Source of the DNA: Roseburia_C sp031555935
GTDB lineage: Bacteria > Bacillota > Clostridia > Lachnospirales > Lachnospiraceae
Length of the DNA stretch: 64,000 bases
Reading direction: 5' to 3'
NCBI GenBank assembly: GCA_031555935.1
Contig: JAVBTX010000027.1
Coordinates: 1-64,000, forward strand
Shown here: one piece after another, positions 49,058 through 58,771 of the stretch
Position numbering within the stretch: position 1 is the stretch's first letter
Layout: each line of letters opens with the position of its first letter
Program-made: the position numbers and the translations under genes
The notes under the pieces: generated by a model
Told to the model about the DNA's origin: nothing
The model's input: the letters and a program-made list of their open reading frames with translations, nothing else
The model's database searches: none

Positions 49058-49485
49058 ATATCAGTGGTATTAACGAGGGATTTGTATTAGACCATATTCA
49101 AGCAGGCATGAGCCTTTCCATTTATCATGATTTGAAACTGGACCAGCTTGACTGTACTGTGGCAATTATTAAAAATGCCAAAAGTAATAAAATGGGCAAA
49201 AAGGACATTATCAAAGTGGAATGTCCAGTTGATGCACTCGACCTAGACATTCTCGGCTTTATCGACCATAATATTACCGTTAACATTATTCAGGGTGATA
49301 CAATTGCCGCCAAAAAAGCACTGCATCTTCCGACTCAGGTGACTAATGTGATTAAGTGTAAAAATCCACGTTGCATTACTTCGATTGAACAGGGGTTGGA
49401 CCAGATTTTTGTACTGACCGATGAAAAAAGAGAATTGTATCGCTGTCGGTATTGTGAAGAACCGCATAAGAAATTGATTTATTGA
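49051..49485 (+). CDS. pyrI: Aspartate carbamoyltransferase, regulatory subunit
   Basis: A 144-aa subunit that binds ATP/CTP and holds the catalytic trimers together. It has the nucleotide domain (GFVLDHIQAGMSLSIYH) and the C-terminal zinc domain with four Cys (CKNPRCIT and YRCRYCEE). Presence of PyrI predicts an allosteric, E. coli-like enzyme of six catalytic and six regulatory chains. The ribosome site GGAGG lies inside the end of pyrB. Confidence 0.96.
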   Translation: MLNISGINEGFVLDHIQAGMSLSIYHDLKLDQLDCTVAIIKNAKSNKMGKKDIIKVECPVDALDLDILGFIDHNITVNIIQGDTIAAKKALHLPTQVTNVIKCKNPRCITSIEQGLDQIFVLTDEKRELYRCRYCEEPHKKLIY

Positions 49486-49493
49486 TAATAGTT

Positions 49494-49522
49494 GAGGATG
49501 ACGAAATTCGTCATCCTCTTTT
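49494..49522 (+). terminator. Terminator of pyrBI
   Basis: GAGGATGACG pairs with CGTCATCCTC around AAATT, followed by TTTTAT, nine bases after the pyrI stop. Confidence 0.88.
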
Positions 49523-49527
49523 ATGCT

Positions 49528-50133
49528 CTAATATGGTCGACAACAACAATTACAAAGCAAATTCATAAATATCAGACTCAAACAAAGATTACCCGAACTT
49601 GCATACGGCCGCTCATAAGTATTGCCCATGTTCGTATACCAAGTACCGCCGAACTCTAACTGCTGTTTTAGCTGACGGTATTCCATATTGCTTGGCTCCA
49701 TCTGCACCGCCATATTGGCGTGTTCCTGAGCGGTCACATTATTACCGATACCAGCATTGGCAATCGCACTATAATAATACCAGCGTGAGCTGCGGCTGCT
49801 GATGTTATTCAAGACATTAAGCGCCTCTTTGTAATAGCGGTGCGAAATATAGTTGGCTGCTGCCTGCAATTCAACGGAGTCGGTGCTCTGGCCATAACCG
49901 CCGCCATAGGTGCCGTTATTACGTCCTGAATCGTAACTGTAGCCCTGCTGCTTCTGCTTCATAATCAAGTCATAGGCCTGCTGAACTTCTTTAAACCGTT
50001 CCTCGGCCTGAATGCGATTTGGATTATTGACATTGGCATCGGGATGATATTTCCGGCTCAGGTTTCGATATGCTTTTTTTATTTCTTCATCTGTTGCTCC
50101 CGGTGTAATTCCAAGCACCTTGTATGGGTCCAT
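49528..50133 (-). CDS. J-domain protein with Cys-rich hydrophobic tail
   Basis: A 201-aa DnaJ-like co-chaperone. The J domain (1-70) starts DPYKVLGITPGATDEEIKKA and holds the HPD motif in RKYHPDANVNN. A Gly/Tyr-rich linker follows, then a helical TPR-like segment at about 100-150 (AAANYISHRYYKEALNVLNN, ANAGIGNNVTAQEHANMAV). The tail (CLSLIFMNLLCNCCCRPY) is hydrophobic and has five Cys; it could insert in the membrane, bind metal or form disulfides. It has no zinc finger of DnaJ. It follows DUF5685 by three bases, with AAGGAG in the overlap. Confidence 0.85.
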   Translation of the reverse strand: MDPYKVLGITPGATDEEIKKAYRNLSRKYHPDANVNNPNRIQAEERFKEVQQAYDLIMKQKQQGYSYDSGRNNGTYGGGYGQSTDSVELQAAANYISHRYYKEALNVLNNISSRSSRWYYYSAIANAGIGNNVTAQEHANMAVQMEPSNMEYRQLKQQLEFGGTWYTNMGNTYERPYASSGNLCLSLIFMNLLCNCCCRPY

Positions 50134-50136
50134 CTG

Positions 50137-51027
50137 CTACTCCTTTATGTCAAAATTGCGATTATCTTTTTTAGATTTCTTATCTATATTCGCATGTTTC
50201 TTTTGTTTTTTCAAGCGATTGTATTCATATTTTGTCCAAACGCCTGAATATAATATATTTCTTAGTATGTCTGCATGAAGCAAAATTGGCAATCGCTCAA
50301 AGGATTTGGCACATTCTGACATCATGCTAGTCAGCATTAGGCGACAAAATATGTCAACGTCTTTTTCGCTTTCCGCTAAAACCGGAATCAGTGGATTGTA
50401 GGCATTTTTCTTGCGGTCTTCCTCCAAATCTTCATAGGCATCCATCAGGTAAATAAATTTCCCCATGTAAAAGCCCATGCAGCGCAATTCCTCTGCCCAC
50501 ATATCTTCCTTCCAGGCAAATATTTCACCAAGCATCGTTCCTGTCAGTCCGGCAATGGCATCCAGGTTGGTTTCTTTTCGTTTCTCGGCCTGGTCTAACT
50601 GCTCCATGTATTCCTCGACCGCCTTCACCTGACGAGGATATTTAGCCATAATTCGCCCATAATCCTTGTCCAGCATTCTGGCAAAAGCCTTCTTGGTATA
50701 TGATTTCTCGTCCTTCCAATCATCTTCAAAGTTCTGATAGGACAGGATAATATTCATATCTGCGGCATACTTCGTTGCTTCATTGATATACGACGTGCGC
50801 TTTTTCATCGGATGAAGTGCACAAGTATATTCTTGCGACTGATTCTCACTTTCATACAATCCGGTCAGTAATACAACCAGAAAGGTCATATCATAATTCA
50901 GGAGCATCTGCCCCTTTGTCCCTGCCGTTTCCTTTAGCTGACGGCAAAGTCCACAGTAATACGACTGATATATCGTTTTATTTTCATCGGATAATTCTTT
51001 TTGATTGATATTGATATATCCAAACAT
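50137..51027 (-). CDS. DUF5685 family protein
   Basis: A 296-aa helical protein of the uncharacterised DUF5685 family. It starts MFGYININQKELSDE, then a Cys pair SYYCGLCRQLKE with a later CALHPMKKR. A striking acidic segment, YLMDAYEDLEEDRKKNAYN, resembles the Asp-rich metal-binding motif of isoprenoid-synthase-like folds. The family often stands next to J-domain genes, as here. No membrane span; C terminus basic (KKQKKHANIDKKSKK). Function unknown. The start has AGGAGG nine bases upstream. Confidence 0.8.
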   Translation of the reverse strand: MFGYININQKELSDENKTIYQSYYCGLCRQLKETAGTKGQMLLNYDMTFLVVLLTGLYESENQSQEYTCALHPMKKRTSYINEATKYAADMNIILSYQNFEDDWKDEKSYTKKAFARMLDKDYGRIMAKYPRQVKAVEEYMEQLDQAEKRKETNLDAIAGLTGTMLGEIFAWKEDMWAEELRCMGFYMGKFIYLMDAYEDLEEDRKKNAYNPLIPVLAESEKDVDIFCRLMLTSMMSECAKSFERLPILLHADILRNILYSGVWTKYEYNRLKKQKKHANIDKKSKKDNRNFDIKE

Positions 51028-51065
51028 TTACTGTTTTCCTCCTAATCCCATTTACCCATCATCCT

Positions 51066-51497
51066 TTAACTCTTTTTAATAAATTCGTACTTACAGCGCG
51101 GACAGGTAATACTGATTTTGCCTTTTCCACGTGGTACCCGAACCCGTTGTTTACAACCTGGACATTTAAAAAAGCGATATTCCTTCCGCTGGGAAAATCG
51201 TTTTTTGAATGCCTGCCATTTGGCCACCAGCTTATATCTGGCATTCAGGTATTTTTGATTCTGTGCATACATCTTTGAGATATTGCGGCTAAACATACGA
51301 TAGTATGTATAAACGAGGATTACCACTGCTGCTAAATAAAACGGATTCCATCTCGTAAACATCGATAAGACCATAAATACGATTGCAATAATCAAATACA
51401 TCCGCGATAACTGGTCTGCCCCATATCTTCCTGTCATAAATTGTCTTAATTTTTCTTTCAAATCGACACCTTCTTCATTTTCTTTTAAGACAATCAT
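51066..51497 (-). CDS. Zinc-ribbon membrane protein of unknown function
   Basis: A 143-aa protein with two closely spaced membrane segments at about 30-70 (YLIIAIVFMVLSMF, FYLAAVVILVYTYYRMF), a basic helical stretch and a C-terminal zinc ribbon FFKCPGCKQRVRVPRGKGK..CPRCKYEF. I start at 51497, where AGGAG lies four bases upstream. It precedes DUF5685 and the J-domain gene and probably shares their operon. I do not know a characterised relative. Confidence 0.78.
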   Translation of the reverse strand: MIVLKENEEGVDLKEKLRQFMTGRYGADQLSRMYLIIAIVFMVLSMFTRWNPFYLAAVVILVYTYYRMFSRNISKMYAQNQKYLNARYKLVAKWQAFKKRFSQRKEYRFFKCPGCKQRVRVPRGKGKISITCPRCKYEFIKKS

Positions 51498-51570
51498 AAT
51501 TCTCCTTGCCCTCGCCGTCAACAGAGTTATTGTCTTTTTAGAAACAATTTATACTTTCGTTAGAAATTAA

Positions 51571-51602
51571 GCAAGCCAGCTTCAAAATCGAAGTCGGCTT
51601 GC
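51571..51602 (-). terminator. Hairpin after the DUF5057 protein gene
   Basis: A 13-bp stem with two mismatches (GCAAGCC..CTTC) around AAAATC lies 16 bases after the stop codon. The T-tract is weak (TTAATTTCT). Confidence 0.6.
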
Positions 51603-51617
51603 CTGCATAATACAATT

Positions 51618-54600
51618 TTAGTCTAAATCAAACAATGTTGTCTTGATAAATTCCAGTGAAGCTTCCGCCGCTGGTGCTGGATTCCCACCATTTTCCTTAC
51701 CATAGGAATCGCCGTAGTAATCAAATGAACTGGCAATATGCACCTTAATCCGAAAACTGCCGCTGGTCAAAAGCTGCTGCAATTTCGTACCATTCATATT
51801 GTGAATCGTGGCTTTGTAAACATTACCACTATTTAGTCCTGTAATTCGATTATTCCCTGCCTGTGACACGGTTTCCTGACTAACTGCCGAGGTCGTAATA
51901 TAAACGGAACCATCACCATTATCTGTCGTTGGTATGACTTCACCATCACCAAAGGAATAGTTCGCCGTAATAGTCTTTTTCGAGGTCACCAGGTTTGGTT
52001 CAGATACCAGATAGTAGAATGTAAATTCGCTATCCAAGCCCTTCTCGCCGATTGTTGTATCATATGGCAGATATTCGTATTTCTGTTCTTCAGCGGTTCG
52101 CTCACTGCCAGAGAGAATCGTTACGGTTGGGTTTTTAATACCAATCTTGTAGGCTGCGACAATCGTATTAAAAAATAATCGCTTCTCTTCCACATTGTTT
52201 ACCGTGCTATGCCCAACACCGGAATACATTACGTTTCCAATACTGTAAATGTAGTAGTTATTGCGCACGTCATTTGGTGATGCCGTATATACGTTTTTAG
52301 AGTTATTGCTGGTGGAAGACAGACAGTACCAGACCACGATGTCACTGTTGCTGTCGCCATCTAAATCTTCTTCCATATCTAACTGATAATACTGATAATG
52401 CGTGTCTGCAATCGTAATCTCGGTTCCAATTTCGTATGGATAGTGAGTTATCTGGCCATCGTTGACCTGAGTCGCCCGCATATTGCCAATCTGCCCCATT
52501 GCTGCGCCATCTGAAGAATTTGGCACCCACATAATGTTCCACGGCATATATTTATTAAATGCATAGCTGCTGATGGCATGATTGTTGCGATAGTTAAAGT
52601 TAATTGCGCCGTAAGTATACCCCTGCGTCTCACCATAAGACTGACTGCGTCCCGAGCCAGCTACATATGCAATATCTTTATCGGCACCTAAGGATGCTGA
52701 TGCAAGCCCGGTTGGCAATACCCCGCCGGCTTCAGCAGAAGTATCAATCGTTCCGATGGTATCCGTCACTTTTCCATTTGCATCCGTTACTTGCTGCAAA
52801 TCCAAGACCTGACCTTGTCGTAAAAACTGATATCGCACCTTGGCTAACTCCGGTTCTGAGGACGTTTTCTCGCTGTAAGTAATGCCATAGCGGTCCATCG
52901 CCAAGATATTTCGCAGTTTATTGTTAATGTTATATCCCCAGTGAGCTTCGGTGCCGTCGGGAGCATTGGTATAACCCGATGAGCCGCTCAATCCATAAAC
53001 TGTATAATTGCCCGCCAAATCATAAGCATACGTTTTGGCAGTTGGTGAATTGATAAACGAGGTTAAGTCATGAGTGAACAAGACACTCCGCCCACTGTTA
53101 ATGAAGTCCTCCAAGGCATCTAGTGCATGATTTACGTTTGAAATATCAGTATAACTATCCTCAAAACCAAAAATCAGCATGTCATAATCCTTCAGCTTAT
53201 CAAAAGAAGTCATATTATTCTGAAAACCAGCTGGTGTAGTCGTAACGATTTCAAACTTAATTCCCTCAGCTTGGGCAAATTTAGAAATATAATTCTTCAT
53301 ATCCCCATCGGTACTAAGGTCCCAGTTATTATTATTTCCCTTAATCTGTAATACCTTAACTATTTGCTGGTCGCTATTATCGCCCTTCGACACAACAGTA
53401 TAACCGACCTTTGAGGTACGAATATAGGCGTTGCTATTCTGGCAGATTTCCAGCTTCCAGGTTAAGATGCCCCGATAAGCACTTGGAATCTGCTTTTCAA
53501 GAATATATTCTTCGCCACTTGTCAGTGTATACAGACCATCACTGTTCTTCGCAGGTTCTTTTCCTTTGCTATCCAAAATCAGGCAATCCGACATAATCTC
53601 GGAGTAACTCTCATTCGAAACAAATTTTCCATCGGCATTCATATCAAAATAGAGCTTCGGCGTGTATTTGGTTCGTGTTTGATTACCAATTGAGCTGTTT
53701 ACGGAAATCTTCATGCGGATTGTATAGCTGCCCGTCTTGGCGGCACTATTCATATCAATCTGCATGACCTGGTTGCCATAGCTGTTCGTGCTGGTAAGCT
53801 CTGTCCCTTTGTTTAATGCCTTATCCTCTGGAATTGTGCCATCGTTTGGATTAAATAAGGTTAAATTTAGCTTTGGCATATTGATATAGTAATGAAACAG
53901 ACCCTCTTTTTCGATTTTACCATTCTTTACATCAAAGACATTATCTTGGCCCTGACATGCTTCCATAAATTGATATAACACGGAAGAATTATCCAGTAAC
54001 GCGGTATTGATTTGCCCCGCTTCATCATAGAAACCTTCGGCGTAAACTATCGGATATTTTGCTCCCAGATATTCTACTAAATCGGTATATTTTGTCTGTG
54101 TAATATCATTTCCAGCAAAACGATATACCCCAACATTGCCAACATTTACCGAAATGGACTGGCGTGCAGAGCTATTTGCCGGATTATTATAACTGAAACT
54201 TTTTATTTCTTTGAGCTTTGTCACTAATTTGCCTTGTTCATTTTTTTCAGTTCGAAAACCGTAGGCATCAAGTGGATTTTCCGTGCCAGCGGTATTTCCG
54301 CTTCCATAAACCTCAAATTCATATACCGAAAATCCATAACCTGTTCCTCGTTTAATGCAATTCAGCTTTATATAGCGGGCTGAAACCGAATTAAAATTCC
54401 GTTCTTCATTGCCGCCTCTGGCATCATTTACTTCAAATACTTGCTGCCAATTTTTATTATCATTTGATACTAAAATCTGATACCGAGATGCATAGGCATT
54501 TTCCCATGATATTTTTACCTTTGAAACATTATATGATGCTCCCAAATCCACCGTTAGCCACTGGTTATCGGCAGCGATAGATGCCCAACGTGAGCCAGTA

Positions 54601-56657
54601 TTACCATCTACGGCGTAAGATGCATCATAGTAATCTACCTCTCTGGAAGAAGCCGTTGCTGTCTTATTATAAGCAAGATTTCCATTCGTTGCCAACGGTT
54701 CATAACTATAAAAGAAGTTAGAACTCTTATTTTGTACATGGTCCGTATCCAGTAAGCCTGCTAAAATCGGCCGGCGAAGGACTGCATCGCCAGTGTGGGT
54801 ATAAACCAATCCATCCATCATCGTATCATTATGGACTGTGCCGCCACTACTGTCACGATTCATATAGTCGCCATTATAACCTAGTCCAAAATAAACCAAA
54901 TCATATTCTGTATTTAAATCTTCGATTTTACCGATAAACTCTGCGCTCGTCATCCGTGTAATCGTAATATTTTCTTTGGCAATTCCGGTCCATTCCGCTA
55001 CCTTGCTCTTAGTTAAAGCTCTGCTATCCGTGGTATCCTTATTAGCCGACAAATACAAATCTCCCATTGCCGGTTCAATATCGAGTACATGCAGACTCTC
55101 CTTTTGACTAAAGGTTCTTTCATTTTTGTAGTTGATAATGAACTGAATCGCAGTTGCTTTGCTAATTCCGGTGTCTAACAATTCGTCACCGGTCCGCAGC
55201 GAATTTTCCTGCCAAATCAAGCTTTCTACCGCTTCAAATCCGGCGGCTACTTCTTCCTCTGACATTTGTTCGGTCAAATTTTGAAAAAATGGCTGGCGTT
55301 CCCCATTATCAGTGAGCGTATTGATCATATAAACATTCTGATTTACACCATTCGCAGCAGACTCGACCGCCTCTAATTCCGTAACCTGATCATTATTATC
55401 ATCGTCTGGATACATCATGGCACTTGGCCACAAGGTCTCAACCAAATCGTAAATATCTGACTCACCCAATAATCCCAGTGAATTCACCCATAATGAGAAA
55501 TCGATCATGCAAGGTGTTTTGCCCTCAACCATTTTTCTGATTGTTTCAATCGCCGCTTTATTATCAACCCGCTCGCCGCTACTCGTTAACCCATATTGAC
55601 AATCTCCCAGCTCCGTATCACCACTGATATAAATAAAATCCACCTTTGAGATATCAGTGCTTGCTAACTCAGATTCTGTGACTGTCTGTACCTCTATTTT
55701 TAAATTGTCCTCTGCCTGTGCACAAAGAATCTGCGTCGCAAACCAGTTTTTATTTGTAATTCCGCCCTTATAATGAATCTGTCCAATCTGCACGCTGCAG
55801 CTCTGATTCTGTGGATTTTCTTCACTAATTTCACCCGGCAGAAAGTCGAAGTCGCCGTCTGCGCCGACATATAAATACGGCATTTCACTATCTAATTCTG
55901 CCATATACAGGCTTGATGCGGAATCCGCTCCATAATAAGAGAAACTGGAAATATAGTAGTAGGTTGCTCCTGCCTTTGGATTGGTCACTGGTACATAGTA
56001 TCCACCTGCTTTATGCTCATATGGCTGGTTATATGGTGCGTAATCAAACAGTGGCTTGGTGGATTCAAACTCAACATAGTAGTCCCCCGCCGTATTATAG
56101 GAAAAACCAACTACATTAGCTGTATACAAGCCCTCTTGTTCTTCATTTACCACATAATTACCATCCAAGGTTACCGTCTCATACAAGTCTTCCGAGAACA
56201 ACATAATCTGACTATCATCCGTTGAAACTTCATCCAGAAAATAGCTTTCCTGATATTCCGTTGCCATCAATGGCCCATTTTCGCCACACAATCCAGTGTC
56301 TGTTAACTGCTGAATCAGATTGTTCATATAAGCAATTCGATTCTCACTCGTGTTTGCCACTGTCTCTTTATTTTCTTCCAGATACGAAATCAGACGGTCT
56401 TGAAAATAGTACGGCTCATATCCCTCACATAGGTAACCGATTTCTCCCTTTGCGCCATCTGGTACTATTTCCAAAATACGATAACTTTCTCCCGCGGATA
56501 CTTTTTCTGCCACGACTGTTTCGACACCAGAGAAAATGCCATATGCCTGTATCTCTAACGGTCTGGTCAAAACTCCAATTAAGGTTACCAGAGTCATCAT
56601 AACGGCCAGAATTCCCGATATTCTTTTTTTATTCCAAAACGCTTTTCTGCTAGCCAT
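51618..56657 (-). CDS. Giant exported DUF5057 protein with a discoidin (F5/8 type C) domain
   Basis: A 1679-aa protein with a signal peptide (basic RKAFWNKKR, then a hydrophobic run to LEIQAYG). The N-terminal part has SYRILEIVPDGAKGEIGYL, typical of DUF5057 proteins. A second such segment, SLHVLDIEPAMGDLYL, opens near residue 525. A discoidin-type carbohydrate-binding domain spans about 656-787 (NKTATASSREVDYYDASYAV, DGNTGSRWAS, WLTVDLGASYNVSKV, FSVYEFEVYGSG). The rest is beta-rich with a dynamin-like or glutamine-amidotransferase-like middle I cannot name (DYDMLIFGFEDSYTD). There is no LPXTG motif and no C-terminal span. It is last in the pilus-like operon, 13 bases after the Ig-domain minor pilin, so it is probably displayed or secreted with the pilus. 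Confidence 0.85.
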   Translation of the reverse strand: MASRKAFWNKKRISGILAVMMTLVTLIGVLTRPLEIQAYGIFSGVETVVAEKVSAGESYRILEIVPDGAKGEIGYLCEGYEPYYFQDRLISYLEENKETVANTSENRIAYMNNLIQQLTDTGLCGENGPLMATEYQESYFLDEVSTDDSQIMLFSEDLYETVTLDGNYVVNEEQEGLYTANVVGFSYNTAGDYYVEFESTKPLFDYAPYNQPYEHKAGGYYVPVTNPKAGATYYYISSFSYYGADSASSLYMAELDSEMPYLYVGADGDFDFLPGEISEENPQNQSCSVQIGQIHYKGGITNKNWFATQILCAQAEDNLKIEVQTVTESELASTDISKVDFIYISGDTELGDCQYGLTSSGERVDNKAAIETIRKMVEGKTPCMIDFSLWVNSLGLLGESDIYDLVETLWPSAMMYPDDDNNDQVTELEAVESAANGVNQNVYMINTLTDNGERQPFFQNLTEQMSEEEVAAGFEAVESLIWQENSLRTGDELLDTGISKATAIQFIINYKNERTFSQKESLHVLDIEPAMGDLYLSANKDTTDSRALTKSKVAEWTGIAKENITITRMTSAEFIGKIEDLNTEYDLVYFGLGYNGDYMNRDSSGGTVHNDTMMDGLVYTHTGDAVLRRPILAGLLDTDHVQNKSSNFFYSYEPLATNGNLAYNKTATASSREVDYYDASYAVDGNTGSRWASIAADNQWLTVDLGASYNVSKVKISWENAYASRYQILVSNDNKNWQQVFEVNDARGGNEERNFNSVSARYIKLNCIKRGTGYGFSVYEFEVYGSGNTAGTENPLDAYGFRTEKNEQGKLVTKLKEIKSFSYNNPANSSARQSISVNVGNVGVYRFAGNDITQTKYTDLVEYLGAKYPIVYAEGFYDEAGQINTALLDNSSVLYQFMEACQGQDNVFDVKNGKIEKEGLFHYYINMPKLNLTLFNPNDGTIPEDKALNKGTELTSTNSYGNQVMQIDMNSAAKTGSYTIRMKISVNSSIGNQTRTKYTPKLYFDMNADGKFVSNESYSEIMSDCLILDSKGKEPAKNSDGLYTLTSGEEYILEKQIPSAYRGILTWKLEICQNSNAYIRTSKVGYTVVSKGDNSDQQIVKVLQIKGNNNNWDLSTDGDMKNYISKFAQAEGIKFEIVTTTPAGFQNNMTSFDKLKDYDMLIFGFEDSYTDISNVNHALDALEDFINSGRSVLFTHDLTSFINSPTAKTYAYDLAGNYTVYGLSGSSGYTNAPDGTEAHWGYNINNKLRNILAMDRYGITYSEKTSSEPELAKVRYQFLRQGQVLDLQQVTDANGKVTDTIGTIDTSAEAGGVLPTGLASASLGADKDIAYVAGSGRSQSYGETQGYTYGAINFNYRNNHAISSYAFNKYMPWNIMWVPNSSDGAAMGQIGNMRATQVNDGQITHYPYEIGTEITIADTHYQYYQLDMEEDLDGDSNSDIVVWYCLSSTSNNSKNVYTASPNDVRNNYYIYSIGNVMYSGVGHSTVNNVEEKRLFFNTIVAAYKIGIKNPTVTILSGSERTAEEQKYEYLPYDTTIGEKGLDSEFTFYYLVSEPNLVTSKKTITANYSFGDGEVIPTTDNGDGSVYITTSAVSQETVSQAGNNRITGLNSGNVYKATIHNMNGTKLQQLLTSGSFRIKVHIASSFDYYGDSYGKENGGNPAPAAEASLEFIKTTLFDLD

Positions 56658-56670
56658 TTAATCTCTCCAC

Positions 56671-58758
56671 TTATTTCGCCCTCAACTCATTCACCAGGTT
56701 CATTACACTCTTTTTTTCCATAATCGAGAAAGCACCATTACCATAATCATTTACAATTTTCACTTCTTTGGCAATAATTACGCCTCGTACAAAGCCTTCA
56801 TTTGTCTCGATTTCAACCGTTCCCTCCGGTGCATAGATAATACCGTCAAAATAGAAGGAACCCCAGTTTACATATAACTTATGATTTCCCTTGATGTAAA
56901 TAATCAAGTCCTTCCCTGATGTAATATCATTGCAACTAAAGTTCAAATCATTTTCAGAAACAATAATCTCTGGGACGGTTATTTTTGACTCAGCACCAAT
57001 CGTACAACCCGCGCCGCTGGTGGTATTGATATACCATTTATTGGACTTCGGACCATTATCAAAGGCGGTCGATGAATAGTAGGAGGTTTCCGTTAGCTCC
57101 TCATAATCCGTCATTAAGCTCATGATTCCAACCGATAAATCGGTCAATTGTGCTGTTGAATCAACAATGTGCACTGGCCCCCGCGGAGTCAGCCGCCAAT
57201 TAAATAGATTTTCTGCCTTTTTTAAGGATGTCGTTTCGATTAAGTATGGAAAATCATAATCGGTATACACATGAATCGTGATTTCTGCGTAGTTGTACCA
57301 ACCATCTGGATTTATCGTCGCCCGTAAATGAATTTCGCCTTCTTCCGAAGTATCGGCCACTTGAATCGTTGCCGCTTCCTCCAGCGTTCCGCTTGTTGTG
57401 ACACTGTATGCAAGCTCTCGCGCTTCACTGCTTTCATCACTCCAATAGCGTCTCTTTTGACTGTCACTTCCATAAAAATTGTTCAGCATCGTTGCAACCG
57501 TGATACTCTCACCGGCTTTGACCCAATATTCGTTTGCTCCAACAAAGCTAAAATTCCCGCTTATATGTCCATTATCGCTGGCATCTTTGACATGAATAAC
57601 TACCGAATCGGTATAATCATTGCCATCGACCCGACCGGATATCGTAATCCGATATGTTCCAACCCTATATCCAGTGGAAATTTTGGCCGCATGAAATGCC
57701 GGTATCTGTTCCAGGGTCGCCCCCGTTGCCCCATCAATACTCTCTATATTCCAGTTAACATCACCAGTTAACTCACCATTCACCCTTGCATATAAGAAAA
57801 CTTTCATATAGGTATAAGTATAATAATCCCGAATCGTTCCTAAGGTCAGCTTATCCTGATATTTCAACTTAACGGATACCAGACCCGTTCCCGACTTCGT
57901 GCTATCCTGTACTGAGGTTGCCCGAACTGTCAGCTCTCTCGCTTTCTCATCACTGCCAACCCACAGTCTTCCCGATGCTTCAATGGTTGTCAAGGCTGAT
58001 GTATTGCCCTCAACTGACCAAGTCACCTCCTGAGATGGACTATTTGTTCCATATACGACTGCCTGAAAGGTTTTTCGGCCATTCTTTTCTATTTCCGAAA
58101 TCTGCGGTACCACCTTGACGCTGGTTACCGTTGATTCTAGCACCGGTGGGACAAACCCCTCCGGCATCTCATTGACCACTACTTTATTTCGTAGATTAAC
58201 CGTATTTTGTGCTTCATACTCCCGACCGGTAATCAGCAGACTAACGGCCATCTTAACCTGGTTCTTGCTTTCGACGTCAGTCAAATCCGCCGCAAAATAT
58301 GTGACATTGGTGGCCAATGCCTGCTCTAACACATCACTGACTTTATTTCCGGCACTATCTATTTTTTCCCGTTTGTAAGTAATTGTTTCCGCTGATTTTT
58401 GCCAGAAAATTGTCTCCAGGGTCATCCCGCTTTCCGCATTCTTATAAATCTCCAAACGCTTTGTCGCGAAATCAGTTGTGCCGCCGGTATATTGGTCATC
58501 ACACAACACCTCTGTTCCTGGTCCAGTCTCGACAGTATCAACAAAATAACGCAAGGATGCATCGGTATCGACAACATAGTTATATAACTGTGCTAAAACG
58601 ATTTGAGCATCTTCCTGCATATCCGCCTCTTTTACGGCTTTTCCATATGTCCTTGTACTAACCATCAGAAAACTGACTACCATTGTTCCAACAATTGCGA
58701 TTACGGCCATTGCCACAAGCAGTTCAACTAATGTGAAGCCACGGTTTTTTTTGTTCAT
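56671..58758 (-). CDS. Large type IV pilin-like protein with an Ig-like (Big_2) domain
   Basis: A 695-aa protein with a class III prepilin signal: NKKNRG then FTLVELLVAMAVIAIVG, with Gly at -1 and Glu at +5. Minor pilins of the PilW type are usually 200-400 aa; this one is about twice as long. A Big_2-like domain at about 205-300 (SVKVVPQISEIEKNGRKTF, EVTWSVEGNTSALTTIEASG) and a second beta-sandwich region follow. The C terminus has a polymer-like segment IIYAPEGTVEIETNEGFVRG. I start at 58758, four bases after GGGGGC; the frame upstream overlaps the preceding pilin gene. Likely a tip or minor pilin. Confidence 0.85.
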   Translation of the reverse strand: MNKKNRGFTLVELLVAMAVIAIVGTMVVSFLMVSTRTYGKAVKEADMQEDAQIVLAQLYNYVVDTDASLRYFVDTVETGPGTEVLCDDQYTGGTTDFATKRLEIYKNAESGMTLETIFWQKSAETITYKREKIDSAGNKVSDVLEQALATNVTYFAADLTDVESKNQVKMAVSLLITGREYEAQNTVNLRNKVVVNEMPEGFVPPVLESTVTSVKVVPQISEIEKNGRKTFQAVVYGTNSPSQEVTWSVEGNTSALTTIEASGRLWVGSDEKARELTVRATSVQDSTKSGTGLVSVKLKYQDKLTLGTIRDYYTYTYMKVFLYARVNGELTGDVNWNIESIDGATGATLEQIPAFHAAKISTGYRVGTYRITISGRVDGNDYTDSVVIHVKDASDNGHISGNFSFVGANEYWVKAGESITVATMLNNFYGSDSQKRRYWSDESSEARELAYSVTTSGTLEEAATIQVADTSEEGEIHLRATINPDGWYNYAEITIHVYTDYDFPYLIETTSLKKAENLFNWRLTPRGPVHIVDSTAQLTDLSVGIMSLMTDYEELTETSYYSSTAFDNGPKSNKWYINTTSGAGCTIGAESKITVPEIIVSENDLNFSCNDITSGKDLIIYIKGNHKLYVNWGSFYFDGIIYAPEGTVEIETNEGFVRGVIIAKEVKIVNDYGNGAFSIMEKKSVMNLVNELRAK

Positions 58759-58771
58759 AGCTGCCCCCTTT

